Assembly (NCBI RefSeq): GCF_002836355.1 | Contig: NZ_PJCA01000002.1 | Span: forward strand, 1-45,609 | Source: Moritella sp. Urea-trap-13 | GTDB lineage: Bacteria; Pseudomonadota; Gammaproteobacteria; Enterobacterales; Moritellaceae | Direction of reading: 5' to 3' | Length of the DNA: 45,609 nt | In this document: positions 27,991 through 38,738 of the stretch, piece by piece | Position numbering within the stretch: the first letter of the stretch is position 1 | Layout: each line of letters opens with the position of its first letter | Notes under the pieces: model-generated | What the model saw: only the letters and a program-made list of their open reading frames with translations | Database searches by the model: none | Told to the model about the DNA's origin: nothing | Translations under genes and position numbers: made by a program

Positions 27991-29199
27991 ATGACACAAA
28001 CAGTTAAGAAAGTAGTAGTAGCGTATTCTGGTGGTTTAGATACTTCAGTGATCTTACCTTGGTTACAAGAGAATTATGACAATTGTGAAATTGTTGCGTT
28101 TGTTGCCGATGTAGGTCAAGGCGCAGAAGAACTTGAAGGCATTGAAGCGAAAGCCTTGGCTTCGGGTGCGTCTGAGTGCTACGTTGTTGATCTAAAAGAT
28201 GAACTAGTAGAAGACTATATTTATCCAACGCTTAAAACCGGTGCTGTTTACGAAGGTACATACCTTTTAGGTACATCAATGGCGCGTCCGATTATTGCTA
28301 AAGCGCAAGTTGAAGTTGCCCGTAAAGTTGGCGCTGATGCACTTTGCCATGGTTGTACAGGTAAAGGTAATGATCAGATCCGTTTTGAATCATGCTTTGC
28401 AGCACTAGCCCCAGAGTTAACGGTTATTGCCCCTTGGCGTATTTGGGACTTAACCAGCCGTGAATCACTACTTGAATACTTAGCTGAACGTGACATTCCA
28501 ACTGCTGCATCAGCAGAAAAAATTTATAGCCGTGATGCCAATGCATGGCATATTTCTCATGAAGGTGGTGAACTCGAAGACCCATGGAACCAACCAAGCA
28601 AGCAAGTTTGGACCATGACGGTTGATCCGATTGATGCACCCAATGAACCTGAATTTTTGACTATATCGGTTGTTAAAGGTGAAATTACTGCGGTTAACGG
28701 TGAAGTTATGTCACCTTATAATACGCTTATGTATCTTAATGAAAAAGCCGCTGCACATGGTGTTGGCCGTGTTGATATTGTTGAGAATCGTTTGGTTGGT
28801 ATGAAATCACGTGGTTGTTATGAAACGCCAGGTGGTACGGTAATGGTTGAAGCATTACGTGGTATCGAAGAATTAGTATTAGATAAAACCACGCGTAAGT
28901 GGAAACAGACGGTTGCCGCTGAATTCTCGCACCTAGTTTATGATGGCCGTTGGTTCACGCCATTGTGCGCATCTTTACTGGCTGCTGCTGGCACGTTAGC
29001 AGAAGAAATGAACGGTGAAGTCATCGTGAAGATGTATAAGGGCTCAGTGCAAGCAATACAGAAAAAATCACCAAACAGCCTTTATAGTGAAGAGTTTGCT
29101 ACGTTTGGTGATGACAATGTTTATGACCAAAGCCATGCGGAAGGTTTCATCCGCTTATATTCGTTGTCTAGCCGTATTAAAGCTTTAGCAACTAAGTAA
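27991..29199 (+). CDS. argG: Argininosuccinate synthase
   Basis: A 402-residue ATP-dependent ligase joining citrulline and aspartate. The P-loop AYSGGLDTS sits close to the N-terminus; [15 protein letters not shown] and the SREDLL-like [10 protein letters not shown] region are typical. I prefer the ATG at 27991, 8 bases after AAGGA, to the ATG two codons earlier, which is only 2 bases from it. It belongs to the long bacterial ArgG type rather than the E. coli 447-residue type. A 69-base gap with a small hairpin precedes argH. Confidence 0.97.
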   Translation: MTQTVKKVVVAYSGGLDTSVILPWLQENYDNCEIVAFVADVGQGAEELEGIEAKALASGASECYVVDLKDELVEDYIYPTLKTGAVYEGTYLLGTSMARPIIAKAQVEVARKVGADALCHGCTGKGNDQIRFESCFAALAPELTVIAPWRIWDLTSRESLLEYLAERDIPTAASAEKIYSRDANAWHISHEGGELEDPWNQPSKQVWTMTVDPIDAPNEPEFLTISVVKGEITAVNGEVMSPYNTLMYLNEKAAAHGVGRVDIVENRLVGMKSRGCYETPGGTVMVEALRGIEELVLDKTTRKWKQTVAAEFSHLVYDGRWFTPLCASLLAAAGTLAEEMNGEVIVKMYKGSVQAIQKKSPNSLYSEEFATFGDDNVYDQSHAEGFIRLYSLSSRIKALATK

Positions 29200-29207
29200 C
29201 GCTATTT

Positions 29208-29227
29208 GAGGGTGTGGAAACGCCCTC
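29208..29227 (+). other. 8-bp hairpin with GGAA tetraloop between argG and argH
   Basis: GAGGGTGT (29208-29215) pairs with ACGCCCTC (29220-29227), with one G-T pair, across a GGAA (GNRA-type) loop. No T-run follows, so it is more likely an mRNA processing or stability element than a terminator. Confidence 0.5.
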
Positions 29228-29268
29228 TACCTCGAATATACATATATAGAAAGAATAAGGATGTAACC

Positions 29269-31158
29269 ATGGCACTATGGGGCGGTAGATTCAGTCAAGC
29301 AGCTGATGCAAGATTTAAAACGTTTAATGATTCACTGCGGTTTGACTATCGTTTAGCTGAACAAGACATTACAGGTTCAGTGGCATGGTCAAAAGCCTTA
29401 GTTAGCGTGGGCATCTTAACGCAAAATGAGCAAGTCACCATTGAAGCAGCATTAAATGATCTTAAACTTGCGGTATTAGAAAACCCAGAACAGATTTTAC
29501 AAAGTGATGCTGAAGACATTCACAGCTGGGTTGAAACGCAGCTTATTGCTAAAGTCGGTGATTTAGGTAAAAAGCTACATACTGGTCGCAGCCGTAATGA
29601 CCAAGTAGCCACTGATCTGAAGCTATGGTGTAAACAGCAAGGCGAACAACTGCTAATGCAACTGGATAAAACCCAGCAGCAATTAGTTACCTTAGCACGT
29701 GAACATCAACACACTGTATTACCGGGTTATACCCACCTACAACGTGCTCAACCTGTGACATTTTCACATTGGTGTTTAGCTTATGTTGAAATGTTAGAGC
29801 GTGACTTTAGCCGTTTAACAGATTGCTTAAAGCGTCTTGATACTTGTCCGTTAGGTTCAGGTGCGCTAGCTGGCACGGCTTATCCAATGGATAGAACTGA
29901 GCTAGCCCACACACTTGGTTTTGCTAGTGCGACACTCAACAGCCTAGATTCGGTATCCGATCGTGATTATGTAATGGAATTGATGAGCACGGCAAGTATG
30001 TCGATGATCCATTTATCACGTTTAGCAGAAGATTTAATTTTCTATAATTCGGGTGAATCTAACTTCATTGAGTTGGCTGATGCTGTGACCTCTGGTTCAT
30101 CATTAATGCCACAAAAGAAAAACCCCGATGCGCTGGAGCTTATCCGTGGTAAAACCGGTCGGGTATTTGGTTCACTAAGTGCCATGTTAATGACCTTGAA
30201 AGCGCTGCCGCTGGCATACAATAAAGATATGCAAGAAGATAAAGAAGGCTTGTTTGATGCGCTTGATACTTGGAGTGATTGCCTACAGATGGCGGCGATG
30301 TCGCTGGTCGGTATGAAAATCAATGAAGAAAGAACCAAGGAAGCCGCTTTAGGTGGGTATTCTAATGCGACAGAACTGGCTGACTATCTTGTTGCTAAAG
30401 GTGTCCCATTCCGTGATTCACACCATATTGTTGGTGAAGCCGTTGTTGCTGCAATCGGTAAGGGTGTGCCGTTAGAAGCACTTACCTTAGCTGAATTTAA
30501 AGAGTTTGATGCACTTATTGAAGATGATGTTTATCATCACTTGTCACTTGATGAAACATTAGCAAAACGTAAAGCGCAGGGTGGGGTATCACCAGTACAA
30601 GTTGAATTCGCTTTAACTAATGCTGAAAAACGCTTAGAAGAACGTGATACTTCGGGTATTAGCATTCGTGCTGCTCGTTTGACAGATCTAGATGATATCG
30701 AACGTATGGTAAATTACTGGGCTAATATTGGTGAGAACTTACCGCGCACCCGTTCTGAACTAGTCAAAGCAGTGGGCACCTTTGCTGTCACAGAGAAATA
30801 TCATCAAGTAACTGGCTGTGCGTCTATCTATGTTTATGATACTGGACTGGCCGAGATCCGTTCTTTGGGTATTGAACCTGGTTATCAAGGTGGGGGTCAG
30901 GGTAAAGCTGTTGTTGAATACATGTTACGTAAAGCTGAGCAAATGGCGATCCAAAAAGTGTTCGTCTTAACACGCGTGCCTGAATTCTTCATGAAACTTG
31001 GTTTTAGCTCAACAAGTAAATCAATGCTGCCAGAAAAAGTATTGAAAGATTGCGATATGTGTCCGCGCCAACATGCGTGTGATGAGGTTGCATTAGAGTT
31101 TAAGTTAAATGTGGTTAGCCAAGCGGTAAGTTTAAAAGTGGAAACGCTCGTGTCTTAA
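29269..31158 (+). CDS. argH: Argininosuccinate lyase fused to N-acetylglutamate synthase
   Basis: A 629-residue fusion carrying the last and first steps of arginine synthesis. Residues 1 to about 458 are argininosuccinate lyase, with TGRSRNDQ (106-112 region) and the fumarase/lyase signature [12 protein letters not shown] (276-287). Residues 464 to about 612 are a GNAT acetyltransferase of the short NAGS type, with the acetyl-CoA loop [10 protein letters not shown] (538-547). A cysteine group, Cys595, Cys598 and Cys604, follows near the end. The ArgA amino-acid-kinase domain is missing, as in the fusion known from Moritella and Vibrio (argH(A)). The ATG at 29269 is 8 bases after AAGG; an in-frame ATG further up lacks a site. 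Confidence 0.97.
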   Translation: MALWGGRFSQAADARFKTFNDSLRFDYRLAEQDITGSVAWSKALVSVGILTQNEQVTIEAALNDLKLAVLENPEQILQSDAEDIHSWVETQLIAKVGDLGKKLHTGRSRNDQVATDLKLWCKQQGEQLLMQLDKTQQQLVTLAREHQHTVLPGYTHLQRAQPVTFSHWCLAYVEMLERDFSRLTDCLKRLDTCPLGSGALAGTAYPMDRTELAHTLGFASATLNSLDSVSDRDYVMELMSTASMSMIHLSRLAEDLIFYNSGESNFIELADAVTSGSSLMPQKKNPDALELIRGKTGRVFGSLSAMLMTLKALPLAYNKDMQEDKEGLFDALDTWSDCLQMAAMSLVGMKINEERTKEAALGGYSNATELADYLVAKGVPFRDSHHIVGEAVVAAIGKGVPLEALTLAEFKEFDALIEDDVYHHLSLDETLAKRKAQGGVSPVQVEFALTNAEKRLEERDTSGISIRAARLTDLDDIERMVNYWANIGENLPRTRSELVKAVGTFAVTEKYHQVTGCASIYVYDTGLAEIRSLGIEPGYQGGGQGKAVVEYMLRKAEQMAIQKVFVLTRVPEFFMKLGFSSTSKSMLPEKVLKDCDMCPRQHACDEVALEFKLNVVSQAVSLKVETLVS

Positions 31159-31176
31159 TAGTGGTTTGAATCATTT

Positions 31177-31205
31177 AAAGCACCCTAATATGGGTGCTTT
31201 ATTCG
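31177..31205 (+). terminator. Terminator of the argCBFGH operon
   Basis: A 9-bp perfect stem (31177-31185 with 31192-31200), 6-base loop, followed by ATTCGTTTT. The T-run is interrupted. Confidence 0.75.
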
Positions 31206-31230
31206 TTTTAAATAATGTCAATAAAGTAGC

Positions 31231-31259
31231 TTGAACTTAATCTTTAGTATCTATATAAT
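31231..31259 (+). promoter_or_regulatory. Upstream candidate promoter (P1) before the S10 operon
   Basis: TTGAAC (31231-31236), a 17-base spacer and TATAAT (31254-31259). It is close to consensus but 338 bases from rpsJ. No ORF follows before the second promoter. It could give a longer S10 leader or a short untranslated RNA. Confidence 0.55.
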
Positions 31260-31373
31260 GTTCCGACAGATTACGGTAACGGTTAACTGTGCTGAACATC
31301 ATTAAGATGATTCGACACATTATGACTCAATGAAATCGATGTGATGATTAAATTCTTTATGTTGATCTTTTTC

Positions 31374-31401
31374 TTGCTAATGGCAAGAGGTCATGTATAA
31401 T
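31374..31401 (+). promoter_or_regulatory. Main S10 operon promoter (P2)
   Basis: TTGCTA (31374-31379), a 16-base spacer and a perfect TATAAT (31396-31401) preceded by TG (extended -10). Start near 31408 gives a leader of about 190 bases, similar to the E. coli S10 leader. Two CTTGC/GCAAG dyads (31373-31387 and 31410-31423) flank the -10. Confidence 0.8.
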
Positions 31402-31514
31402 ACGTTCCACTTGCTTAGGCAAGAAGCTGAATCATTATATTATTGTTTTAACCTTGAGTTGAAATATTAATGGTCAGTCATCAAGATTCCCGATAGGGGA
31501 GTCAACAAGTTAAA

Positions 31515-31565
31515 GATATCGTGTTCACGATCTATTTTATATAGATGTGGATGTCGAATTTTTTT
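31515..31565 (+). promoter_or_regulatory. S10 leader attenuator-like hairpin
   Basis: The S10 leader ends in a long stem: GATATC (31515-31520) with GATGTC (31550-31555), CAC with GTG, and ATCTAT (31530-31535) with ATAGAT (31541-31546). A 5-base bulge lies on the left arm and seven T follow (31559-31565). In E. coli, ribosomal protein L4 acts on such a hairpin to stop transcription and block translation of this operon; the same is inferred here. Confidence 0.65.
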
Positions 31566-31575
31566 GTGTGTTTAA

Positions 31576-31908
<333 letters not shown>

Positions 31909-31946
31909 TCAGTTCTAAAACAACGATTTATATTGAGGTTATTATA

Positions 31947-32582
31947 ATGATTGGTCTAATCGGACGTAAAGTTGGTATGACACGTATCTTCACTGAAGAT
32001 GGCGTTTCTATCCCAGTATCCGTTATTGAATGTGAGCCTAACCGCGTTACTCAAGTTAAAACACTTGAAACTGACGGTTACCGCGCACTTCAAGTGACCA
32101 CTGGCACGAAAAAAGCTAGCAGAGTAAACAAGCCAGAAGCGGGTCATTTCGCTAAAGCTAAAGTTGAAGCTGGTCGTGGCCTTTGGGAATTCCGTCTGGA
32201 AACAGGCGAAGGCGAAGCTGTTGAAGTTGGCGCTGAGCTAAACGTTAACATCTTTGCTGAAACAGCTAAAGTAGACGTTACTGGTACATCTAAAGGTAAA
32301 GGTTTCGCGGGCGTTATTAAACGTTGGAACTTTGCTATGCAAGATGCTACTCACGGTAACTCTCTTGCTCACCGTGCACCGGGTTCAATTGGCCAATGCC
32401 AAACTCCAGGTCGTGTGTTTAAAGGCAAAAAAATGGCAGGTCACATGGGAGCAGAACGTGTAACGATTATGTCTCTTGATGTGGTACGTGTTGATAGTGA
32501 ACGCAACCTAGTACTTGTTAAAGGTGCTATTCCAGGTGCGATCAACGGCAACGTAATTATCAAACCAGCTGTTAAAGCTTAA
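31947..32582 (+). CDS. rplC: 50S ribosomal protein uL3
   Basis: 211 residues (E. coli 209). It begins [15 protein letters not shown] and has the long loop [20 protein letters not shown] that reaches the peptidyl transferase centre and holds the Gln methylated by PrmB in E. coli. An early assembly protein of the large subunit. Lies 38 bases after rpsJ. Confidence 0.99.
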   Translation: MIGLIGRKVGMTRIFTEDGVSIPVSVIECEPNRVTQVKTLETDGYRALQVTTGTKKASRVNKPEAGHFAKAKVEAGRGLWEFRLETGEGEAVEVGAELNVNIFAETAKVDVTGTSKGKGFAGVIKRWNFAMQDATHGNSLAHRAPGSIGQCQTPGRVFKGKKMAGHMGAERVTIMSLDVVRVDSERNLVLVKGAIPGAINGNVIIKPAVKA

Positions 32583-32598
32583 TCCGAGGATATTAGTA

Positions 32599-33204
32599 AT
32601 GGAATTGATATTGAAAGACGCACAAGGTGCTCTTGAAGTTTCAGAAACTACCTTCGGACGTGAGTTTAATGAAGCTCTGGTTCACCAGGTAGTTACAGCG
32701 TATGCTGCTGGCGCGCGTCAAGGTACTCGTGCACAGAAAAACCGTTCTGACGTTGCAGGTGGTGGTAAAAAACCATGGCGTCAAAAAGGTACTGGTCGTG
32801 CTCGTGCAGGTACTGCAAGCAGCCCGATCTGGCGTAAAGGTGGTGTTACTTTTGCTGCGCGTCCACAGGACCACAGCCAAAAAGTTAACACTAAGATGTA
32901 CCGTGGTGCGATTAAAAGCATCCTTTCTGAATTGGTACGTCAAGAGCGTCTTATTGTAGTTGAACAGTTCGCTGTTGAAACTCCTAAGACTAAAGAATTA
33001 GTTGCTAAACTGAAAGACTTCGATCTGAACGACGTTCTAATCGTAGGTACTGAAGTTGATGAGAACTTATTCTTAGCTGCTCGTAACCTTTACAAAGTTG
33101 ATGTTCGTGACGTTGCTGGTATTGATCCAGTTAGCCTAATCGCGTTCAACAAAGTTGTTATGACTGCAGCAGCAGTTAAGCAGATTGAGGAGAACTTAAA
33201 ATGA
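32599..33204 (+). CDS. rplD: 50S ribosomal protein uL4
   Basis: 201 residues, as in E. coli. The long arginine/glycine-rich loop (about 44-95, with [15 protein letters not shown]) lines the nascent peptide exit tunnel. L4 is the expected autoregulator of this operon through the leader hairpin. Its TGA stop overlaps the rplW ATG by 4 bases, so the two are translationally coupled. Confidence 0.99.
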   Translation: MELILKDAQGALEVSETTFGREFNEALVHQVVTAYAAGARQGTRAQKNRSDVAGGGKKPWRQKGTGRARAGTASSPIWRKGGVTFAARPQDHSQKVNTKMYRGAIKSILSELVRQERLIVVEQFAVETPKTKELVAKLKDFDLNDVLIVGTEVDENLFLAARNLYKVDVRDVAGIDPVSLIAFNKVVMTAAAVKQIEENLK

Positions 33205-33500
33205 TCAGTGAAGAACGTTTATTGAAAGTTATCCTGGCGCCGCATATCTCTGAAAAGAGCACTATGTCTGCTGAAAACAACAACACAATCGTTTTCAAAG
33301 TTGCACTAGATGCGACTAAAGCTGAAGTTAAAGCAGCTGTTGCAAAACTTTTTGAAGTTGAAGTTAAAAATGTAAGCACTTTGGTACTGAAGGGTAAAAC
33401 TAAGCGCACTGGCGCTCGTTTTGGCCGTCGTTCAGACATCAAAAAAGCTTACGTTACTCTAGCTGACGGCGCTGACATCGATTTCGGCAGTGCTGAATAA
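33201..33500 (+). CDS. rplW: 50S ribosomal protein uL23
   Basis: 99 residues (E. coli 100). It sits at the tunnel exit and is the docking site for trigger factor and SRP. The APHISEKST start and [21 protein letters not shown] loop are diagnostic. Starts inside the last codons of rplD and is followed by rplB after 18 bases. Confidence 0.99.
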   Translation: MISEERLLKVILAPHISEKSTMSAENNNTIVFKVALDATKAEVKAAVAKLFEVEVKNVSTLVLKGKTKRTGARFGRRSDIKKAYVTLADGADIDFGSAE

Positions 33501-33518
33501 TCAAGGGGATTCTGAATA

Positions 33519-34346
33519 ATGGCTATTGTTAAGTGTAAGCCTACTTCTCCAGGTCGTCGCCACCTTGTTAAGGTAGTGAACCCGGATTTGCATAAAGGCA
33601 AACCACATGCTCCACTTTTAGAGAAAAAATCTAAATCTGGTGGCCGTAATAATAACGGTCGTATCACTGTTCGTCATCACGGCGGCGGTCATAAGCAACA
33701 TTACCGTATCATTGACTTAAAACGTAATGATAAAGATGGTATCCCTGCAAAAGTTGAACGTTTGGAATATGATCCAAACCGTTCTGCTAACATTGCACTT
33801 GCACTTTACGCAGATGGTGAACGTCGTTACGTTCTAGCTGCTAAAGGTATGCAAGCTGGTGATATTATCGTTTCTGGTGTTGATGCGGCTATTAAAGCTG
33901 GTAACACATTACCAATGCGTAACATCCCAGTAGGTACAACTGTACACGCTGTGGAAATGAAGCCAGGTAAAGGTGCTCAAATTGCACGTTCTGCTGGTAC
34001 ATACGTACAAATCATTGCTCGTGATAACTCATACGTTACTCTACGTCTTCGCTCTGGCGAAATGCGTAAAGTATTAGTAGATTGTCGTGCAACGATTGGT
34101 GAAGTTGGTAACGCTGAACACATGCTTCGCCAACTTGGTAAAGCAGGTGCTAGCCGCTGGCGCGGTGTTCGCCCAACAGTACGTGGTGTTGTAATGAACC
34201 CGGTTGATCACCCGCACGGTGGTGGTGAAGGTCGTACTTCTGGTGGCCGTCATCCGGTTTCACCTTGGGGTATGCCAACTAAGGGTTACAAAACTCGTAA
34301 GAACAAGCGTACTGATAAACTTATCGTACGTCGTCGCAACAAGTAA
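33519..34346 (+). CDS. rplB: 50S ribosomal protein uL2
   Basis: 275 residues (E. coli 273). Essential for subunit joining and peptidyl transfer. The C-terminal [20 protein letters not shown] loop contains the functionally important His of L2, and the tail is strongly basic. Located between rplW and rpsS in the standard order. Confidence 0.99.
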   Translation: MAIVKCKPTSPGRRHLVKVVNPDLHKGKPHAPLLEKKSKSGGRNNNGRITVRHHGGGHKQHYRIIDLKRNDKDGIPAKVERLEYDPNRSANIALALYADGERRYVLAAKGMQAGDIIVSGVDAAIKAGNTLPMRNIPVGTTVHAVEMKPGKGAQIARSAGTYVQIIARDNSYVTLRLRSGEMRKVLVDCRATIGEVGNAEHMLRQLGKAGASRWRGVRPTVRGVVMNPVDHPHGGGEGRTSGGRHPVSPWGMPTKGYKTRKNKRTDKLIVRRRNK

Positions 34347-34643
<297 letters not shown>

Positions 34644-34653
34644 GAGAAATTAG

Positions 34654-34986
34654 ATGGAAGCATTAGCTAAACACCGTTTCGCCTCAGGCTCTCCACAGAA
34701 AGCACGTTTGGTCATTGACCTTATTCGTGGTTTACCAGTGGATAAGGCTCTTGAAGTTTTAACTTTCAGCACTAAAAAAGCTGCTGTACAAGTTAAAAAA
34801 GTTCTTGAGTCAGCTATCGCAAACGCTGAACACAACGAAGGTGCGGATATTGATGAGTTAGTAGTAACTACAGCGTTTGTTGACGCTGGACCTACTATGA
34901 AGCGTATCATGCCACGTGCTAAAGGTCGTGCAGATCGCATCTTGAAGCGTACTAGCCACATCACAATTGTTGTAGCAACGCGCTAA
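34654..34986 (+). CDS. rplV: 50S ribosomal protein uL22
   Basis: 110 residues, the E. coli length. Its beta-hairpin (about 82-98, [18 protein letters not shown]) reaches the exit tunnel constriction where macrolides bind. It starts [10 protein letters not shown] with GGAGAAATTAG upstream. Followed by rpsC after 17 bases. Confidence 0.99.
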   Translation: MEALAKHRFASGSPQKARLVIDLIRGLPVDKALEVLTFSTKKAAVQVKKVLESAIANAEHNEGADIDELVVTTAFVDAGPTMKRIMPRAKGRADRILKRTSHITIVVATR

Positions 34987-35003
34987 GAGACTAGGAGAAA
35001 ACA

Positions 35004-35708
35004 ATGGGTCAGAAAGTTCATCCAAATGGTATTCGCCTAGGTATCACCAAGCAGTTTAACTCTACTTGGTTTGCGAACACTAAAGACTTCGCCGACAATT
35101 TGTACGGTGATTTCGAAGTACGTCAGTTTTTAACTAAAAAACTGAAAAATGCATCTGTTTCACGTATCGTTATCGAACGTCCAGCGAAAAGCATCCGTGT
35201 GACTATTCACACTGCTCGTCCTGGTGTTGTTATCGGTAAGAAAGGCGAAGACGTAGAAAAACTACGTAATGCTATCGCTAAGATGACTGGTACTTCTGCA
35301 CAAATCAATATCGCAGAAATCCGTAAGCCTGAACTAGATGCTAAATTAGTAGCTGAAGGTATCGCTTCTCAACTTGAACGTCGTGTTATGTTCCGTCGCG
35401 CTATGAAGCGTGCAGTACAAAATGCAATGCGTTTAGGTGCTAAGGGTATTAAAGTTCAAGTTAGTGGACGTTTAGGCGGAGCTGAAATCGCTCGTGCTGA
35501 ATGGTATCGTGAAGGCCGTGTGCCTCTACATACTCTTCGTGCAGATATCGATTATTCAACTGCAGAAGCTCTTACAACTTATGGCATCATCGGTGTGAAA
35601 GTTTGGATCTTTAAAGGTGAAGTACTAGGTAAATTACCTCTAGTACAAGAGCAAGAAGCACCTTCTAAGCCAAAACGTCGCAGTCGTAGCCCTAAAGCTG
35701 CTAAATAG
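35004..35708 (+). CDS. rpsC: 30S ribosomal protein uS3
   Basis: 234 residues (E. coli 233). Part of the mRNA entry site with helicase activity shared with S4 and S5. A KH domain with [11 protein letters not shown], then the C-terminal domain with [23 protein letters not shown] basic tail ends the protein. Eleven bases separate it from rplP. Confidence 0.99.
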   Translation: MGQKVHPNGIRLGITKQFNSTWFANTKDFADNLYGDFEVRQFLTKKLKNASVSRIVIERPAKSIRVTIHTARPGVVIGKKGEDVEKLRNAIAKMTGTSAQINIAEIRKPELDAKLVAEGIASQLERRVMFRRAMKRAVQNAMRLGAKGIKVQVSGRLGGAEIARAEWYREGRVPLHTLRADIDYSTAEALTTYGIIGVKVWIFKGEVLGKLPLVQEQEAPSKPKRRSRSPKAAK

Positions 35709-35719
35709 GAGACTCTGTT

Positions 35720-36130
35720 ATGTTGCAACCAAAACGCATGAAGTTCCGCAAAATGCACAAAGGCCGTAACCGCGGTCTTGCAAAAGGCGGAAACGTAACT
35801 TTCGGCGAATTCGGTCTTAAAGCTACTGGTCGTGGTCGACTTACTGCTCGTCAAATCGAAGCAGCACGTCGTGCAATGACTCGTCACGTTAAGCGTCAAG
35901 GTCAAATCTGGATCCGTGTGTTCCCAGACAAGCCGATTACACAAAAGCCGCTTGAAGTACGTCAAGGTAAAGGTAAAGGTAGCGTTGAGTATTGGGTTTG
36001 CCAAGTACAACCAGGCAAAATCCTTTATGAAATGGCTGGAGTTCCTGAAGAATTGGCACGTGAAGCATTCAGCCTAGCTGACTCGAAGCTGCCAATTTCT
36101 ACAACTTTCGTAACTAAGACGGTAATGTAA
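35720..36130 (+). CDS. rplP: 50S ribosomal protein uL16
   Basis: 136 residues, the E. coli length. It organises the A-site side of the large subunit. [19 protein letters not shown] and the [19 protein letters not shown] region are typical; Arg81, hydroxylated in E. coli by YcfD, lies in this region. The stop codon shares one base with the rpmC ATG. Confidence 0.99.
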   Translation: MLQPKRMKFRKMHKGRNRGLAKGGNVTFGEFGLKATGRGRLTARQIEAARRAMTRHVKRQGQIWIRVFPDKPITQKPLEVRQGKGKGSVEYWVCQVQPGKILYEMAGVPEELAREAFSLADSKLPISTTFVTKTVM

Positions 36131-36321
36131 TGAACGCTAGCGAACTGAAACAAAAAAATGTTGAAGAGCTAAATGAAGAGTTACTTAACCTATTACGTGA
36201 GCAATTTAACTTACGTATGCAGTTAAGTACTGGACAACTAGCACAAACGCATTTAATTAAAAATGTACGTCGCGATATCGCGCGTGTTAAGACCATCCTG
36301 AACGAAAAGGCGGGTGTATAA
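36130..36321 (+). CDS. rpmC: 50S ribosomal protein uL29
   Basis: 63 residues, the E. coli length, all alpha-helical. Located next to L23 at the tunnel exit. [19 protein letters not shown] and the [16 protein letters not shown] end are typical. Overlaps rplP by one base and lies one base before the chosen rpsQ start, so translation is coupled through all three genes. Confidence 0.98.
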   Translation: MNASELKQKNVEELNEELLNLLREQFNLRMQLSTGQLAQTHLIKNVRRDIARVKTILNEKAGV

Positions 36322-36322
36322 T

Positions 36323-36568
36323 ATGAGCACTATTCGTACTGTACAGGGTCGTGTTGTTAGCAACAAAGGTGATAAAACTATCGTTGTTGCAGTAGAACGT
36401 AAAGTGAAACATCCGTTATACGGTAAGTTCATCAAGCGTACTACTAAACTACACGCACATGATGAGAATAACGAATGTCAACTAAATGATGTTGTAACTA
36501 TTCGTGAAACTCGTCCAGTGTCTAAGCTTAAAACTTGGGCATTAGTAGAAGTATTAGTAAAAGCTTAA
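36323..36568 (+). CDS. rpsQ: 30S ribosomal protein uS17
   Basis: 81 residues (E. coli 84), an OB-fold primary 16S rRNA binder. [19 protein letters not shown] and [19 protein letters not shown] are diagnostic. I use the ATG at 36323; a GTG three codons earlier is in frame but too close to the upstream AAGG. Last gene of the S10 operon, followed by a terminator. Confidence 0.98.
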   Translation: MSTIRTVQGRVVSNKGDKTIVVAVERKVKHPLYGKFIKRTTKLHAHDENNECQLNDVVTIRETRPVSKLKTWALVEVLVKA

Positions 36569-36605
36569 TTTTAAGTTTATACTGATATAGTTATCTACTT
36601 GTTAT

Positions 36606-36636
36606 AACGGCTCCTTTTAGGGGTCGTTTGTTTTTT
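36606..36636 (+). terminator. Terminator between the S10 and spc operons
   Basis: A 9-bp stem with two G-T pairs (36606-36614 with 36620-36628), 5-base loop, then TGTTTTTT. Read-through is possible, but a separate promoter follows at once. Confidence 0.75.
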
Positions 36637-36648
36637 AGTCTATTTCCG

Positions 36649-36678
36649 TTGCATTTTTCAAAGCCGTGGTGTTATAAT
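36649..36678 (+). promoter_or_regulatory. spc operon promoter
   Basis: TTGCAT (36649-36654), an 18-base spacer and a perfect TATAAT (36673-36678), followed by a GCGCC discriminator typical of growth-rate and ppGpp control. Start near 36685 gives a leader of about 68 bases before rplN. Confidence 0.85.
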
Positions 36679-36752
36679 GCGCCACCTCTTGAGAGAGAGC
36701 GGACTCATTTAATTCATGTTGGATTAAATGAAATTATTGCGGAGCACTAATA

Positions 36753-37121
36753 ATGATCCAAATGCAGTCTACGTTGGACGTAGCCGATAACTCAGGCGCA
36801 CGTCGCGTTCAGTGTATCAAGGTCCTAGGTGGTTCGCACCGCCGCTATGCGCGTGTTGGTGACATCATCAAAGTTACTGTTAAGGAAGCAATTCCTCGCG
36901 GTAAAGTAAAAAAAGGTGATGTTCTAAACGCAGTGGTTGTGCGTACTAGGTCAGCAATCCGTCGTACAGACGGTGCAGCTATCCGTTTCGACCGTAACGC
37001 AGCAGTTATGCTTAATGCTAACGGCGCGCCGATCGGTACTCGTATCTTTGGCCCAGTTACACGTGAACTTCGTACTGATCAGTTCATGAAAATTGTATCT
37101 CTGGCACCAGAAGTACTATAA
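36753..37121 (+). CDS. rplN: 50S ribosomal protein uL14
   Basis: 122 residues (E. coli 123). It forms intersubunit bridges and binds the silencing factor Rsf[20 protein letters not shown] and the [16 protein letters not shown] region are diagnostic. First gene of the spc operon; GGAG lies before the ATG. Confidence 0.99.
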   Translation: MIQMQSTLDVADNSGARRVQCIKVLGGSHRRYARVGDIIKVTVKEAIPRGKVKKGDVLNAVVVRTRSAIRRTDGAAIRFDRNAAVMLNANGAPIGTRIFGPVTRELRTDQFMKIVSLAPEVL

Positions 37122-37130
37122 GGAACGAAA

Positions 37131-37442
37131 ATGGCAGCTAAAATTTTAAAAAATGATGAAGTTATCGTTGTTGCAGGTAAAGATGCTGGTAAACAAGGCA
37201 AAGTTACTGAAGTAAGAGCAGACGGTAAAATATTCGTTGAAGGCGTTAATCTTATCAAGAAACACCAAAAGCCAAACCCACAATTGGGCGTAGCTGGCGG
37301 TATTGTTGAGAAAGAAGCAGCTTTAGACGCATCAAACGTGGCACTATTCAACCCTGCAACAAGCAAGGCTGATCGTGTCGGTTTCCGATTTGAAGACGGC
37401 AAAAAAGTTCGTTTCTTCAAGTCTAATAATGAACTTGTTTAA
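37131..37442 (+). CDS. rplX: 50S ribosomal protein uL24
   Basis: 103 residues (E. coli 104). A primary assembly-initiating protein with a KOW motif near the N-terminus ([17 protein letters not shown]). It ends 12 bases before the rplE start. In E. coli the S8 regulatory site of the spc operon spans this junction. Confidence 0.99.
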   Translation: MAAKILKNDEVIVVAGKDAGKQGKVTEVRADGKIFVEGVNLIKKHQKPNPQLGVAGGIVEKEAALDASNVALFNPATSKADRVGFRFEDGKKVRFFKSNNELV

Positions 37443-37454
37443 TTGGAGTTAACT

Positions 37455-37994
37455 GTGGCGAAACTGCATGAATACTACAAAGAAACGGTAGCGTCTGAAC
37501 TTAAAACTAAGTTCGGCTATAAATCTATCATGCAAGTCCCTCGGATTGAAAAGATCACCCTTAATATGGGTGTGGGCGAAGCAATCAATGACAAAAAAGT
37601 ATTAGAAAATGCTGCTGCTGATATGGCTGCAATTTCTGGTCAAAAACCATTGATTACTAAAGCTCGTAAATCCGTTGCTGGCTTTAAAATCCGTGAAGGA
37701 TATCCTATTGGTTGTAAAGTTACTCTACGTGGTGAGCGTATGTGGGAATTCCTTGAGCGCCTAATCGGCATCTCAATTCCACGTATTCGCGATTTCCGTG
37801 GCCTGAACCCTAAATCGTTCGATGGTCGTGGTAACTACAGTATGGGTGTTCGCGAGCAAATCATCTTCCCAGAAATCGATTACGATAAAATCGATAAAAT
37901 TCGTGGTATGGACATTACTATTACTACGACTGCAAATTCTGATGAAGAAGGTCATGCTCTGCTGACTGCCTTTAATTTCCCATTCCGTAAGTAA
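37455..37994 (+). CDS. rplE: 50S ribosomal protein uL5 (GTG start)
   Basis: 179 residues, exactly the E. coli length when started at the GTG at 37455, which follows GGAG by 6 bases. An open frame runs four codons further up to a TTG, but that would overlap the ribosome site. L5 binds 5S rRNA and the P-site tRNA elbow. [11 protein letters not shown] and the [21 protein letters not shown] segment are typical. In E. coli, S8 represses at this start; a GTG codon here may add a further brake. Confidence 0.98.
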   Translation: MAKLHEYYKETVASELKTKFGYKSIMQVPRIEKITLNMGVGEAINDKKVLENAAADMAAISGQKPLITKARKSVAGFKIREGYPIGCKVTLRGERMWEFLERLIGISIPRIRDFRGLNPKSFDGRGNYSMGVREQIIFPEIDYDKIDKIRGMDITITTTANSDEEGHALLTAFNFPFRK

Positions 37995-38003
37995 GGTAGG
38001 GTC

Positions 38004-38309
38004 ATGGCTAAGCAATCAATGAAAGCGCGCGACGTAAAACGCGCGAAGCTAGTAAATAAATTCGCTGAGAAACGTGCTGAATTAAAAGCAATTATCTCTG
38101 GCGTGAATACTTCAGACGAAGATCGTTGGAATGCAGTTCTTAAATTGCAATCGTTACCTCGTGATTCTAGTGAGAGTCGTCAGCGTAATCGCTGTAACAT
38201 CACTGGCCGCCCTCATGGCTACCTACGTAAATTCGGTTTAAGCCGTATTAAACTACGTGAGCACATGATGCGTGGTGAAGTTCCAGGTCTTAAAAAGGCT
38301 AGTTGGTAA
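38004..38309 (+). CDS. rpsN: 30S ribosomal protein uS14 (long, zinc-free form)
   Basis: 101 residues, the E. coli length. It lacks the CxxC pairs of the short zinc form; only one Cys remains in the [19 protein letters not shown] region. Near the decoding site in the 30S head. Nine bases after rplE. Confidence 0.99.
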   Translation: MAKQSMKARDVKRAKLVNKFAEKRAELKAIISGVNTSDEDRWNAVLKLQSLPRDSSESRQRNRCNITGRPHGYLRKFGLSRIKLREHMMRGEVPGLKKASW

Positions 38310-38335
38310 ATCACTAATTTCGGGAGTATACGATA

Positions 38336-38728
38336 ATGAGCATGCAAGATCCTATTGCGGATATGCTAACACGCATCCGTAACGGTCAGTCAGCCTCTAA
38401 GGTTGCAGTTAAAATGCCTTGTTCTAAGCAAAAAGTTGCACTAGCAGCTGTGCTTAAAGAAGAAGGTTACATTAATGGTTACGCTGTTTCAGGTGAAGTG
38501 AAAGCTGAACTTGAAGTGACTTTGAAGTATTTCGAAGGCAAAAACGTAATTGAAAAAATTGAGCGCGTTAGTCGCCCAGGTTTACGCATCTACAAAGGAA
38601 GTAATGATCTTCCTAAAGTGATGGGTGGCTTAGGTGTTGCTATCGTTTCTACTTCTAAAGGCATGATGTCTGACCGTGCAGCTCGCAAAGCTGGTATCGG
38701 CGGCGAGATCATTTGCTACGTTTCTTAA
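38336..38728 (+). CDS. rpsH: 30S ribosomal protein uS8
   Basis: 130 residues, the E. coli length. A central-domain 16S rRNA binder and expected translational repressor of the spc operon. [18 protein letters not shown] and the [21 protein letters not shown] segment are typical. Confidence 0.99.
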   Translation: MSMQDPIADMLTRIRNGQSASKVAVKMPCSKQKVALAAVLKEEGYINGYAVSGEVKAELEVTLKYFEGKNVIEKIERVSRPGLRIYKGSNDLPKVMGGLGVAIVSTSKGMMSDRAARKAGIGGEIICYVS

Positions 38729-38738
38729 GGGGTTAAAT

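Noticed and set aside
35579-36010. 143-codon minus-strand frame across rpsC and rplP
   Set aside because: Antisense to two ribosomal protein genes in their standard order; a by-product of their codon bias.
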